Positions 1 through 8,548 of a stretch of 19,796 nucleotides of DNA are shown here, one piece after another. This DNA comes from Leptofilum sp050292445. GTDB taxonomy: Bacteria; Chloroflexota; Anaerolineae; Promineifilales; Promineifilaceae. The notes beneath the pieces were generated by a model. It ran no database searches. It had not been told where the DNA came from and was given only the letters and a program-made list of their open reading frames with translations. Every line of letters begins with the position of its first letter. Position 1 is the first letter of the stretch. The stretch spans positions 1-19,796 of the forward strand of contig JBNKLQ010000097.1 of assembly GCA_050292445.1 (NCBI GenBank). The letters are read 5' to 3'. The position numbers and the translations under genes were made by a program.

Positions 1-745
1 CGAACCGGAAATTTATGGCGCCATCAAATTTGGTACCGTCCTAGAAAATGTTGTGTACGATGACCATTCACACGCCGTTGATTACAGCGATGTGTCCATC
101 ACCCAAAACACCCGGGCCGCTTACCCCATCCATTACATTCCTAATGCCAAAATCCCCTGCGTAGGTGGACATCCTAAAAACATCATCTTGCTCACGGCCG
201 ATGCCTTTGGCGTATTGCCACCGGTTAGCAAACTCACGCCCGAGCAAACAATGTACCACTTCATTAGTGGCTACACGGCCAAAGTAGCCGGAACAGAAGT
301 AGGTATCACCGAACCTGAAGCCACTTTCTCGGCCTGCTTCGGGGCAGCCTTCATGGTGTGGCACCCCAGCAAGTATGCTGAGCTGCTGGCTGAAAAGATG
401 TCTCAATATGGTTCCTCAGCCTGGCTGGTGAACACTGGCTGGACCGGTGGCCCTTATGGCATCGGCTCTCGCATCAAGCTCAAGTACACACGCGCTATCA
501 TCGACGCCATTCACAAAGGTCTCTTGGACGATGTAACCTACACCACGGATCCAATCTTTGGCCTGGCAGTGCCCACCACCTGCACCATTGTGCCAGATGA
601 ACTGCTCATCCCCAGAAACACTTGGAGCGATGGCGAAGCATACGATGAACAGGCGCGCAAGCTGGCAAATCTCTTCATCAAGAATTTTGAAAAGTACAAG
701 GCAGGCAGCAGCGAGGCGATTATCAACGCTGGACCTTCATTGTAG
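1..745 (+). CDS. pckA: Phosphoenolpyruvate carboxykinase (ATP), C-terminal part
   Basis: This is the 3' part of an ATP-dependent PEP carboxykinase, the cytosolic gluconeogenic enzyme that converts oxaloacetate plus ATP to PEP, CO2 and ADP. The frame is open from base 2, so the gene starts outside the window. The visible ~247 residues are nearly half of the usual ~530. They begin with EPEIYGAIKFGTVLENV and contain the family blocks NTRAAYPIHYIPNA, FSACFGAAFM and NTGWTGGPYGIGSRIKL, typical of the ATP-type rather than the GTP-type enzyme. The P-loop and most metal ligands lie upstream and cannot be judged. It ends with TAG and a strong hairpin terminator follows 33 bases later, so it is the last gene of its transcript. 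Identification is secure; only the start is missing. Confidence 0.97.
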   Translation, partial: EPEIYGAIKFGTVLENVVYDDHSHAVDYSDVSITQNTRAAYPIHYIPNAKIPCVGGHPKNIILLTADAFGVLPPVSKLTPEQTMYHFISGYTAKVAGTEVGITEPEATFSACFGAAFMVWHPSKYAELLAEKMSQYGSSAWLVNTGWTGGPYGIGSRIKLKYTRAIIDAIHKGLLDDVTYTTDPIFGLAVPTTCTIVPDELLIPRNTWSDGEAYDEQARKLANLFIKNFEKYKAGSSEAIINAGPSL

Positions 746-777
746 ATCATCCATTTATATTCCTTTAGCTTTGTTTT

Positions 778-812
778 AAAACGCTCTACAGATTTTTGTA
801 GGGCGTTTTTTT
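778..812 (+). terminator. Rho-independent terminator of pckA
   Basis: A 13-bp stem (left arm 778-790, right arm 797-809) has a 6-base loop and only one G-U wobble. It is followed by a run of seven T (806-812). It lies 33 bases after the pckA stop codon. Confidence 0.9.
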
Positions 813-863
813 CGTTTGCATGAGAAAATTACATTCAGGCCGTGCTAAACGGGCACGGTTGGT

Positions 864-869
864 TATAAT
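864..869 (+). promoter_or_regulatory. Possible -10 box (TATAAT) upstream of the haem-c protein gene
   Basis: A perfect TATAAT stands about 140 bases before the TTG start at 1007. No good -35 hexamer is visible at 16-18 bases, so this is only a candidate. Confidence 0.28.
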
Positions 870-893
870 CCCGATTAAGTTACCCGAATCTTT

Positions 894-961
894 GCCACAA
901 AAGACACAGAGATTTGTGAGGCTTATGCGCCAATCTTTATCCTCTCAGTTTACTCTGTGGC
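894..961. repeat. Degenerate CACAGAG-type intergenic repeat
   Basis: The 746-1006 gap holds a remnant with one arm GCCACAAAAGACACAGAG (894-911) and an inverted arm TACTCTGTGGC (951-961). It resembles the CACAGAGACACAGAG-like intergenic repeats common in many environmental bacterial genomes (family recognition is from memory). A related type of remnant is seen near 19682-19730. Confidence 0.5.
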
Positions 962-1006
962 TTTTTCGGATAGATTCTTAATCTATGCAAAAATGGGAGT
1001 GTTCCG

Positions 1007-3175
1007 TTGACCCCTAAGCACCATCGTTTGGCCCTTCGACTTTGCTTCATTTTGCTCATATTTTTAATTGGGAATTTACTGGTATCCCTCTGGCAGCAGC
1101 AGGCCTCGATCAATCTGGCCATTGCCAAAGGGCAACGGCTATATATGTCACCTGACGGCCAACCAATCGGGTTGGATGCTGAGGAACTGGCAAATTTGAA
1201 TACGGCCGAATCCAGCCTCATTTTTGTGGATGCCCTGCCGCTTAGCCTGGCAGAGTCCCGCCCCTGGGCCGAGCTGGGCTGCACCGTCAACAACTGTGCC
1301 CACGCCACCTACTTTGATCGAGAAAACGGAAGCACACTCAACCAAATTATTTCCCTGCAAAACAATGCCGTTTTGGCCGAATGGCAAGACGCACTGGCTC
1401 GCCCTGCGGGCAGTAGTTTTGTCGCTGAGGAAGCGATCCAAATTGCCGCAAATGACCCAGCGGTAACGGCCGTTCTTGGCGACATCGGCGCAGGTGATCC
1501 AGCGATGATTCCCATGTCCGCCTGGCTGGCGGATGATGCCTGCCGTGACGATTGGTGTGTTGATCTCACCTTTCACAATCCAGAGGGAGACGGCCGTATT
1601 TTCCACGTCTTCGTCAACATGAGCCAGCAAATTGTTGCCCGCACCTTTTACACCCGCGCTCGCCCTGACCTGGATGTCCCCATGCCCGTTTCGGAACGCG
1701 CCGCCTTCACCGACGGCTGCCACGAGCAAGACGGCTGGAGCGTCTGCTGGGAGATGACCGCTCAGGATGGGGTTCTTTTCCGTGACGCCACTTACAATGA
1801 CACGCCCATCTTCAGCAACATTAAAATCACCCAGATTGAAGCGTGGTATCCCAGCTGGCCTGGTGGCTATCGGGACGAAATTGGCTTTGCGGCCACCGTG
1901 CCTCCCTTTGGCGATACCATCGTCAACGATCTGGATGACGGCTTTGAAGTGCGCCAACTTTTCACCGAATTTACCCGCTGGCCCAACTGCATCTGCTGCT
2001 ACCGTTACGAGGAAATCATTCGCTTTTTTGCCGACGGCAGCTTTGAGCCGCGCTTTATTTCTTACGGGCCGGGTTGTGATGATTTGTCTATTTACCGGCC
2101 GTTTTGGCGCATTGATGTGGATTTAGACGGTCCAGAAGATGATCGCGTTTGGCTGTGGCAAGAAACCGAATGGGTAGCTGTTGAAACCGAGCAGGAGCTT
2201 TTCCCCTTTGTCGATGATTTAGGGCCAGATGGCTTTAAGCTAGCCACTGGTAGCGGCGATTTACTTTACCGTTGGACCATGCTGCCCACCGACCCGCTTG
2301 GCCTGGACGAAGCCCGTTTCTTCATCCTCAAGGAAAACGAGCTGGAAGGTGAACAGCCGCTCTCCCCTGGCCCTGGAGATACCTTCCAGCCGCCACGCCA
2401 ATGGCTTAATGATGAACCTGTTTTTGGCGAAGATATTGTGCTCTGGTATGTGCCTTTGCTCAAAACCAAGAAGACGGAGCCGATCTGGTGTCAGCCAGAC
2501 CCTGAGCCGGGCATTAACCAGTGCGAAGCCATTCTTCGGGTGGAGATGACCGATGAACTGCCACAACCTACGACCGAAGAACTAGCGGAAATGGCAGCAA
2601 CCGCCACGCCGGCTCCCACAGATACGGCCGTAGCGCCCGCACCATCTCCCACACCACGCCCCGTTCCAGGCGACACCGCCGAAGAAATCCTAGTCAACGC
2701 TGGCTGTGGCTCCTGCCACGCCATTGGCCCGATTGGCGAAGGGCATAAAGTTGGCCCAAACCTTTCCGCCATCGGCTACGAGGCCACCGGGCGTATTCCA
2801 AATATGACTGCGGCCGACTACATACAGCAGTCCATTTTGGAACCAAACTATGCTCTGGCACCCACCTGCCCCAACGGACCTTGCCTGCCCAACATCATGC
2901 CTCAGGATTACAACCGGCGGCTGACGTCTGAACAGGTAGAAATGATCGTGGATTATTTACTGGCGCTGGATGGCACACAAACGGCTGAGGATTTTACAGT
3001 GATTGGCGAGGATGGCACGGCCGTTTTCCCCAAGGGCGGCAGCGCGGCCAAGGGCAATAACGGTGTCGTGGCAGGTATTGACATATCATCAGTTTCTGTG
3101 CAGCTCATCATAATTGGTGTTGTCTTTTTACTAACGCTGTTCTTGGTGTGGAAACGGCCGTATGAAGAAGAGTAA
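1007..3175 (+). CDS. Membrane-anchored protein: degenerate copper-amine-oxidase-like region plus C-terminal c-type cytochrome domain
   Basis: This 722-residue protein is predicted to be extracytoplasmic and anchored at both ends: TM at ~8-30 and TM at ~696-715. A Thr/Pro-rich linker (~529-556) leads into a class I cytochrome c domain with haem site C567-G-S-C570-H571 and a likely axial Met631 in NIMPQ. The ~170-400 region reads like the C-terminal barrel of copper amine oxidases: a GVLFRDATYND strand, R-Y334-E-E-I-I where the TPQ tyrosine block would be, and YRPFWRIDVDLDG (363-375) where the copper-binding H-x-H-F-x-x-R-x-D block would be. The histidines are absent, so oxidase activity is unlikely; it may be a binding or electron-input module. 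The start is TTG with GGGAG seven bases upstream; the ATG at 985 is in another frame and soon hits a stop. The haem domain is certain; the amine-oxidase resemblance is by eye. Confidence 0.85.
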   Translation: MTPKHHRLALRLCFILLIFLIGNLLVSLWQQQASINLAIAKGQRLYMSPDGQPIGLDAEELANLNTAESSLIFVDALPLSLAESRPWAELGCTVNNCAHATYFDRENGSTLNQIISLQNNAVLAEWQDALARPAGSSFVAEEAIQIAANDPAVTAVLGDIGAGDPAMIPMSAWLADDACRDDWCVDLTFHNPEGDGRIFHVFVNMSQQIVARTFYTRARPDLDVPMPVSERAAFTDGCHEQDGWSVCWEMTAQDGVLFRDATYNDTPIFSNIKITQIEAWYPSWPGGYRDEIGFAATVPPFGDTIVNDLDDGFEVRQLFTEFTRWPNCICCYRYEEIIRFFADGSFEPRFISYGPGCDDLSIYRPFWRIDVDLDGPEDDRVWLWQETEWVAVETEQELFPFVDDLGPDGFKLATGSGDLLYRWTMLPTDPLGLDEARFFILKENELEGEQPLSPGPGDTFQPPRQWLNDEPVFGEDIVLWYVPLLKTKKTEPIWCQPDPEPGINQCEAILRVEMTDELPQPTTEELAEMAATATPAPTDTAVAPAPSPTPRPVPGDTAEEILVNAGCGSCHAIGPIGEGHKVGPNLSAIGYEATGRIPNMTAADYIQQSILEPNYALAPTCPNGPCLPNIMPQDYNRRLTSEQVEMIVDYLLALDGTQTAEDFTVIGEDGTAVFPKGGSAAKGNNGVVAGIDISSVSVQLIIIGVVFLLTLFLVWKRPYEEE

Positions 3176-3245
3176 CTCTTCCCAGATCAACCGTAAGCAG
3201 ATGTGAAAGTTAAGTAGATAACATAAGAAATGTATGACTTACGCG

Positions 3246-3274
3246 TTGACAAAAAACGGCAGAAAGACAATACT
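3246..3274 (+). promoter_or_regulatory. Promoter of the RiPP-precursor-like gene
   Basis: A perfect -35 TTGACA (3246-3251) is followed after 17 bases by AATACT (3269-3274), a 4/6 match to TATAAT. It lies ~55 bases before the GTG start. It suggests that the small gene has its own sigma-70-type transcript. Confidence 0.5.
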
Positions 3275-3316
3275 GGACATATCATTAAAAGTATCAGATC
3301 AATTTAAGGATTTTAC

Positions 3317-3322
3317 AGGAGG
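3317..3322 (+). promoter_or_regulatory. Ribosome binding site AGGAGG fixing the GTG start at 3329
   Basis: A full-consensus AGGAGG stands six bases before the GTG. It supports both the reality of this 71-codon gene and its start, and it suggests strong expression. Confidence 0.85.
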
Positions 3323-3328
3323 AACACT

Positions 3329-3544
3329 GTGTCAGAAGCATTAGATCAACTGGTTGAACGTGCTGTAAACGATAAAGAATTCCGCAAACTTCTCTTCAAA
3401 GATTTGGACAAAGCACTTGAAGGGTACGCTATCACTGATGAAGAACGTACCGCACTAGAAAACTTAGACGAAGAAAACTTCGACGAATTTGCCGGTGGAC
3501 TCGGCTCTCGCACCACAAAAGGCATTTGGCCCGGAATGGGGTAA
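3329..3544 (+). CDS. RiPP precursor-like peptide (Os1348/Franean1_4349-like NHLP leader family)
   Basis: This is a 71-residue acidic, helical peptide. Residues ~5-48 have the pattern of nitrile-hydratase/Nif11-type leader peptides: LDQLVERAVNDKEFRKLL, then DLDKALEGYAITDEER and a leucine-acid segment. It then passes through FAGG (54-57) into a short glycine-rich tail, LGSRTTKGIWPGMG, that contrasts sharply with the leader. In such families a double-Gly marks leader removal and the tail is the core that is modified; applying this here is inference. The tail has no Cys, so lanthionine or thiazole chemistry would not apply; Ser, Thr, Lys and Trp are the candidate sites. The gene has its own promoter, a perfect SD and a terminator. 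No modifying enzyme, protease or exporter is nearby, so it is an orphan. The alternative is a small regulatory or structural protein that uses the same leader fold. Confidence 0.75.
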   Translation: MSEALDQLVERAVNDKEFRKLLFKDLDKALEGYAITDEERTALENLDEENFDEFAGGLGSRTTKGIWPGMG

Positions 3545-3573
3545 AATTAACCAAGTCTTGATTTTATATTTTT

Positions 3574-3605
3574 AAAGCCTAAGCCAATTTCGCTTAGGCT
3601 TTTTT
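3574..3605 (+). terminator. Terminator of the small peptide gene
   Basis: A perfect 11-bp stem (3574-3584 with 3592-3602) has a 7-base loop and ends in a T run to 3605. It lies between two convergent genes. On the minus strand the following T tract is poorer, so it serves mainly the plus-strand gene. Confidence 0.88.
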
Positions 3606-3607
3606 CA

Positions 3608-6600
3608 TTACAATTCTCTTTCTAATTGTTCAGCTTCTGTTAAATAGCGATGTCCTAATGATGTTGTTGAATGAGAATCAACCTGCAACAATAAATGCCC
3701 AGCTCGCTTCATACAAAAGACACGATCCATATACCGGGACCGTTGATTTACAGCTTTCACACATTCTTGTATATAGTCTATTTTCCTCGACTTTAATGGT
3801 TCAATCTCAGCTAATCGTATCAAAAGCAAAGGCTTATAATCTGGACATCCTGAGCGAGTGATTCTTGCTAATCCCTCATGCAAATACATTTCTGCTTTTT
3901 CAAAATCATTGGATTTGATTTTTATCACACCAAGATAATAATATGAAGCAGGAGCCCACCATGACAACTGTTTTTCTTCGATTAATTCAAGCGCTTGCAG
4001 CAGTAATTCTTCAGCAATTATGCTATTTCCCGCTTCCATTTCTAACTGGCCTAATCCAATAAGAAGTCGGACGCTTTCTTCAGGATAGCTATCGGGTTGC
4101 CTATTAATTACCTCTTTTGCAATGGCAAAGTGATCTCTAGCATCATCCCACTCTTTAAGTACACTGCAATAATCATAGCCCCAGTACAAGTTCATCTCAA
4201 TCATTTGGCGTGAATGTTGAAGAGGGTCAATTAGTTCCAAAGCCTCTTCAAAGTTTGCTAAAGCAGCAGGAAATTTTCCCAAGTAAGCAAATACCGCGGC
4301 CTGATTGTAAAGTGTAATTGCCAACAAATTCCTGCTTGTGCTTCTACCTAATTCAATAGCTTCATGAAATGTTTCAAGGGCATTTACTGCTTTACCTGCT
4401 TCAAATTCAATAAAGGCAACATTATTTTGGGCAAAACCAATGTTTACAGGCGTACTAAAATCTCGGGAAAGGCGCACGCTTTCTTGCATTGCCTCCAAAG
4501 CTCTTTCAAGGTCTCTCTGGCCATAGTAAGTAAATCCAATTGCTTCCAAAGTAAGGGCCAAGCGATAATTATTTCCTGTCCTTTTACAAATCTCCCGTGC
4601 CTTCTCAAGGTACTTTATACCAAGGTTATGATTCAGCTTAGAACTCGCCGCCCATCCGGCCGAAATGTAAGCACGGGCTAATTGATCTTCATCAATCTCA
4701 TCATTTGGATTGTTTATAGTTTTTGCTGTCAGGGCTTGCACTTCATCAAAATCACCTTGACGGTAGCGAATCTCGGCCATGAGGTTGTAGGCAACGGCCG
4801 TTGATCCTTGATCACCATTTTTATCAGCTAAGGCCAGCGCATTTTCTGCATCGGCAAAGGCAGTGGCCAGATCGCCCAACAAGATCAGCACGTTGCCACG
4901 TGAGAGGTAAAGATGTACGGCCGTTTCCCACAAGCTCTCATCATCTAAAGCAACCAGATGGCGTTCGGCCAGATTGTATAGATCAATGGCTTCCCGGTTG
5001 GCAAAGAGGTTGCGGGCTTCGTCGGCGGCCAACAGGGCAAAATGCAGTGCTTTGCTATGGTTATCGGCCCGACTGTAATGGTAAGCCAGCACCGGATGCA
5101 GCGGCTTGAGGTTGTGCTCATATTTCATTGCCAGCCAACTGGCAACAGCCGCATGAAGCTGCTGTCGCCGAGCGTAAGGCAAGCTTTCATAGGCCACTTC
5201 ATGGGTCATGGCGTGCTGGAACAGGTAAATCCACTCTGGATCGGCCGTGATGAGCCGTGTCATTTCCGCTTCGGACAGATCTACCAACAATTGCAGCACC
5301 GTTTGCTGCAACGGTGTATCAGCAATAACCTGCAACGGCTCGACGGAAAATTGCCGCCCGATGACTGAGGCCACCTGTAACAAATCGCGGCCAGCCGGGG
5401 GCAGTCGATCCAAACGAGCCAAGAGCAAGCCATGAATGGTGTCTGGCACCTGCATACGGGCCAGTTCCGCTTCGTCTACCTGCACACGGCCGTTTACCCG
5501 CAGCACGCCTGCCCCCATCATCACGTTTAGGGCCTCTTCCAAAAACAATGGATTCACCGGACTGTCGCGCCCTTCGCGGTCACGCATGCCCAAATGCTGT
5601 TCTACCGCCTGTGGCAGCTCAGATGTGCCGACCAGTTGGGCCAACATCTGCCGCGCCGACCCCGGTGAAAGATCCACCAGTGGAATAGGGATGCAAGACG
5701 GCCGTTCCACCGCCGCAATCTCCACTGACTCACGCGCACGAAAGGTAAACGCCAGGAAAATAGCTGTCCCATCCAGATGGCTGCCCACATCATCTAACAA
5801 CGCCAGCGTAGCCTGATCTGCCCACTGCAACCCTTCCAGCACAATGAGCAGCGGCTGCTGGGCAGCAATGGCCAAACAACAGCGGCGAACCAGCGAGAAC
5901 AGGCGCACCTGGCGTGCCTCGGCCGTCAGTTCACCAAGGCTGGCAGACTGGGGCATCGGCAGCCCCAGCAATTCACGCCATAAGCCGACGTCATCCCCTA
6001 CATTCGGCACGAGCGCCTGCGTTTTCATGACGACGGCCGTGATTTGCTGCATAACAGGCATACCGGTAGCCAGGCCAAAATATTCGCGCCAGACATCGCG
6101 CCATGGACTGTAGGGCGTATCCTTCGTATGCGGATAACAGACACCAATGAGGCCCAGGCCTTCATTTTCTAGCCAATGGTGCACGCCAGTAGCCAACAAG
6201 CGCGATTTGCCCACACCCGTACCGCCATAAACGGCCGCTGCACCACCGATCCCGCGCAGGGCCGCATCCATGCCGCCCAACAACAAATCCAGCTCTTCCT
6301 CGCGCCCAACCAACGGCCGTTCCCAGCGATCAATATACGCCTGCATCAACGTGGTAACAGCCCGATCTCGCTGCACCAAATGGGGCGTAACGGCCGTTTG
6401 CTTTCCTTTGAGATAAATGGCCGGGAGCGGTTCACACTCAATCACCTGGCGAGTTCGTTCAGCCGTAATGTGATCTGTCAAAATTGCGCCCGGATCACAT
6501 ACCTGCATCAGCCGCGCCGACTGGTTGACCACGTCGCCAACCACCGTGTACTCACGCCGCGCCGACGACCCCACCGGCCCAGCAAACACCTTGCCGACCG

Positions 6601-7729
6601 AAACGCCGATGCGCTGCGCCTCAATGAAGTTTGGTTTTTCCCGTTGCAAAGCCAGCAAACAGCGCAGTGCTTGCTCCGGCGTATCTGGGGCCACAGGCGC
6701 ACCAAACATGATATGCAACTGGTTACCTTTGTCCCCGGTCAGTACGCGGTTAACCCGCGCATTTTCCTGGCCGAAACGACTCACGACTTCGCAGGCCCAT
6801 TCGTAATACGCCTGCAGCTGGCGACCCAAATCGGCCGTTTCAATCGCAGAGGAATCATCCTGCCGATTTTTGTAATCGAACTGGACAAAAACGGTGGTGA
6901 CGGGGCGATGCTCGGCAATCTCCGTCGCGCCGGTAGAGACAAGGCGACGGTAAAGCGCCGGTGGTACAAAGGGCAAGATCAATTCGGCTAAACGGCGCTG
7001 AGCCGCTTCGTCATAGTTGGACCAGTTGAGGATTGGTTGGGTTGGTGGCGGGGAAACGGCCGTTTCCAATTTTTGAAACGCGCCGTCAGCAGGCAAACCC
7101 GCCTGCCGCAGCACGGCGGAACTGGCAATGATGTCTCCTGAGCTGGCCTGCCGTTCCGCCATCGCTGCTTCATCAACGGCCGTTCCCGTCAGCACAAACT
7201 CCAGGCTCTGCTGCGGATGACCAACGACGAGTTCCTGGCAACGGCCGTACCCCACCCCAATCTTTATCGTCAGCTTAAAAAAGGGATGTTTGCCGGGGGG
7301 GCGATTGGTCACGACGCGATTAAAACTCGTCAGCATCAACTGCTGCATCATCTGGGCACAAACCAGGGCGCGCTGTGCGGCCGTACCATCCAGGTTAGGG
7401 AAATAGACCGACATCGCATCCCCATAAAAATGGTTCACCGCGCCGCCCAGCTCGTGAATCACGTCAATCATCGCTGTAAACGTCACCAGCAAAACGCGGT
7501 TCAGCTCCTCCGCCCCGCGCGGCCCATCCGAGGCCAGCTCCTCCGACATGCCTGTAAAGCCAGAGATGTCCGAAAACAGCGTAGCCGCATTTAGCGCGTG
7601 CGGTTCACCCGGCGTGGGTAACCCTCGCCGCAAAATGCGATCCGCCAACGTGGTGGGAATATACGCAGCCAACTGGCGTAAGGTATCGCCCGTGGCTAAC
7701 TGTTCTTCGCTTGCTGTACTCGTGGACAT
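3608..7729 (-). CDS. Class III adenylyl/guanylyl cyclase - AAA ATPase - TPR signalling protein (soluble adenylyl cyclase architecture)
   Basis: This is a 1373-residue cytoplasmic protein with the domain order of mammalian sAC (ADCY10). Cyclase domain 1 (~45-210) keeps both metal aspartates, D54 in LFSDISGFT and D104 in FYGDAMSVYF, but has D186 and M190 where the transition-state Asn and Arg belong. Cyclase domain 2 (~275-450) has Q283 in place of the first metal Asp but keeps N402 and R406 in GDVVNQSARL. One composite active site is therefore plausible. A P-loop NTPase follows: Walker A GGTGVGKS (502-509), Walker B-like LLIVLEGLQWAD (627-638). TPR-like repeats run from ~900 to the end. The DNA for the last ~380 residues is clearly AT-richer. 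The ATG start has AGGAAC just upstream. The product could be cAMP or cGMP; the ligand is unknown. The protein may equally act as a STAND-type sensor. Confidence 0.9.
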   Translation of the reverse strand: MSTSTASEEQLATGDTLRQLAAYIPTTLADRILRRGLPTPGEPHALNAATLFSDISGFTGMSEELASDGPRGAEELNRVLLVTFTAMIDVIHELGGAVNHFYGDAMSVYFPNLDGTAAQRALVCAQMMQQLMLTSFNRVVTNRPPGKHPFFKLTIKIGVGYGRCQELVVGHPQQSLEFVLTGTAVDEAAMAERQASSGDIIASSAVLRQAGLPADGAFQKLETAVSPPPTQPILNWSNYDEAAQRRLAELILPFVPPALYRRLVSTGATEIAEHRPVTTVFVQFDYKNRQDDSSAIETADLGRQLQAYYEWACEVVSRFGQENARVNRVLTGDKGNQLHIMFGAPVAPDTPEQALRCLLALQREKPNFIEAQRIGVSVGKVFAGPVGSSARREYTVVGDVVNQSARLMQVCDPGAILTDHITAERTRQVIECEPLPAIYLKGKQTAVTPHLVQRDRAVTTLMQAYIDRWERPLVGREEELDLLLGGMDAALRGIGGAAAVYGGTGVGKSRLLATGVHHWLENEGLGLIGVCYPHTKDTPYSPWRDVWREYFGLATGMPVMQQITAVVMKTQALVPNVGDDVGLWRELLGLPMPQSASLGELTAEARQVRLFSLVRRCCLAIAAQQPLLIVLEGLQWADQATLALLDDVGSHLDGTAIFLAFTFRARESVEIAAVERPSCIPIPLVDLSPGSARQMLAQLVGTSELPQAVEQHLGMRDREGRDSPVNPLFLEEALNVMMGAGVLRVNGRVQVDEAELARMQVPDTIHGLLLARLDRLPPAGRDLLQVASVIGRQFSVEPLQVIADTPLQQTVLQLLVDLSEAEMTRLITADPEWIYLFQHAMTHEVAYESLPYARRQQLHAAVASWLAMKYEHNLKPLHPVLAYHYSRADNHSKALHFALLAADEARNLFANREAIDLYNLAERHLVALDDESLWETAVHLYLSRGNVLILLGDLATAFADAENALALADKNGDQGSTAVAYNLMAEIRYRQGDFDEVQALTAKTINNPNDEIDEDQLARAYISAGWAASSKLNHNLGIKYLEKAREICKRTGNNYRLALTLEAIGFTYYGQRDLERALEAMQESVRLSRDFSTPVNIGFAQNNVAFIEFEAGKAVNALETFHEAIELGRSTSRNLLAITLYNQAAVFAYLGKFPAALANFEEALELIDPLQHSRQMIEMNLYWGYDYCSVLKEWDDARDHFAIAKEVINRQPDSYPEESVRLLIGLGQLEMEAGNSIIAEELLLQALELIEEKQLSWWAPASYYYLGVIKIKSNDFEKAEMYLHEGLARITRSGCPDYKPLLLIRLAEIEPLKSRKIDYIQECVKAVNQRSRYMDRVFCMKRAGHLLLQVDSHSTTSLGHRYLTEAEQLEREL

Positions 7730-7746
7730 TGTTCCTAATTTTGAGA

Positions 7747-7796
7747 TTGGAGATTAGAGGCTGGAGATTACTCAATCTCTAATCTCCAGTCTCCAA
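7747..7796. repeat. Imperfect inverted repeat of GGAGATTAGAG-type units
   Basis: Two 23-base arms (7747-7769 and 7774-7796) separated by ACTC are largely complementary, and each contains GGAGATT/AATCTCC units. The element fills most of the gap between two same-strand genes. A shorter piece of the same family, ATCTCCAATCTCTAATCTCT, is found at ~10555-10574. It may act as a hairpin between cistrons. Confidence 0.65.
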
Positions 7797-7826
7797 TCCA
7801 TTATTCAAGCTAGAATGAATGGCTAC

Positions 7827-8357
7827 CTACTCATCCTCTTCATCATAATGGGGATAATACCGCGCATTTAAATAGCCAATAAGTCTCCCCGCCGGATCAA
7901 TTGGCAAATCTCGCCCAAAATAAACATGTTGATGGCCATAATCAAAAGCCAGGCTATTGTGCTTCTCACTGTAATAAAATGGGGTGATATGCGCTCGGTC
8001 AAAAGCGGTGGTAATGCCAAAGATCGAAACGGGACGGCGCACGATGAGCATGTCGTTATGAACAAATAAGATCTCACGACTCGCGGCATAATATTGCCAT
8101 TGCCCCCAAACAAGACGCCCCAAAATGTATAAAAGATAAAGTAGCACCAGCAGCATCACGGTAAAAACAAAGGCAAATCGCTCACCAGAAAAAGCTGTTT
8201 GCCAGATAAATACAAGGCCAAAAACAAACATCCCCACCCAGGTAAGCAGCATGGCGCTGTACAACACTAGGTAAACCCAATGCCGCTTCACCGGCAAGAC
8301 AACCTTCAGCCGTTCATTGTTCTCTTCAAACTGGATATTTTCAATACTAGGTAGCAT
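7827..8357 (-). CDS. Hypothetical two-TM membrane protein with a C-terminal PH-like soluble domain
   Basis: I do not recognise a named family for this 176-residue protein. A polar N-terminus (~1-24) precedes two hydrophobic helices at ~27-51 and ~60-83, then a cytoplasmic ~90-residue segment. The order of a helix pair followed by beta-strand-like stretches (EILFVHNDMLIVRRPV, SLAFDYGHQHVYFGR) recalls bacterial PH-like membrane proteins, but this is a resemblance of layout only. It ends in an acidic tail, DEEDE. It is upstream of the cyclase gene on the same strand with a 97-base gap that is mostly an inverted repeat, so co-transcription is possible. The ATG at 8357 faces the lipoprotein gene divergently. 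Confidence 0.75.
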   Translation of the reverse strand: MLPSIENIQFEENNERLKVVLPVKRHWVYLVLYSAMLLTWVGMFVFGLVFIWQTAFSGERFAFVFTVMLLVLLYLLYILGRLVWGQWQYYAASREILFVHNDMLIVRRPVSIFGITTAFDRAHITPFYYSEKHNSLAFDYGHQHVYFGRDLPIDPAGRLIGYLNARYYPHYDEEDE

Positions 8358-8548
8358 ACAGCTCTATTTTATAGCAGCCTATCTAAACTTTCGACCCGAG
8401 TTTAACCACAGGTACGGTACACTTGTTATTCAAATTTAACTGTAGGCAACACCATCTCATTTGAAAATGCGAGGGAAGCATCAAAATTATCCGAACCTGA
8501 GTAAAATTAGATGTACAAATTTGCGCAGTCTATTTCGAAGGAAAACAT

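Noticed and set aside
1148..1957. A 269-residue minus-strand ORF opposite the haem-c protein gene
   Set aside because: The plus strand encodes the continuous protein with a haem motif and TM segments; the minus reading shows no family features.
6176..6991. A 271-residue plus-strand ORF opposite the cyclase gene
   Set aside because: It is the complement of clear cyclase and ATPase coding sequence, has no recognisable domain or RBS, and is a shadow ORF.
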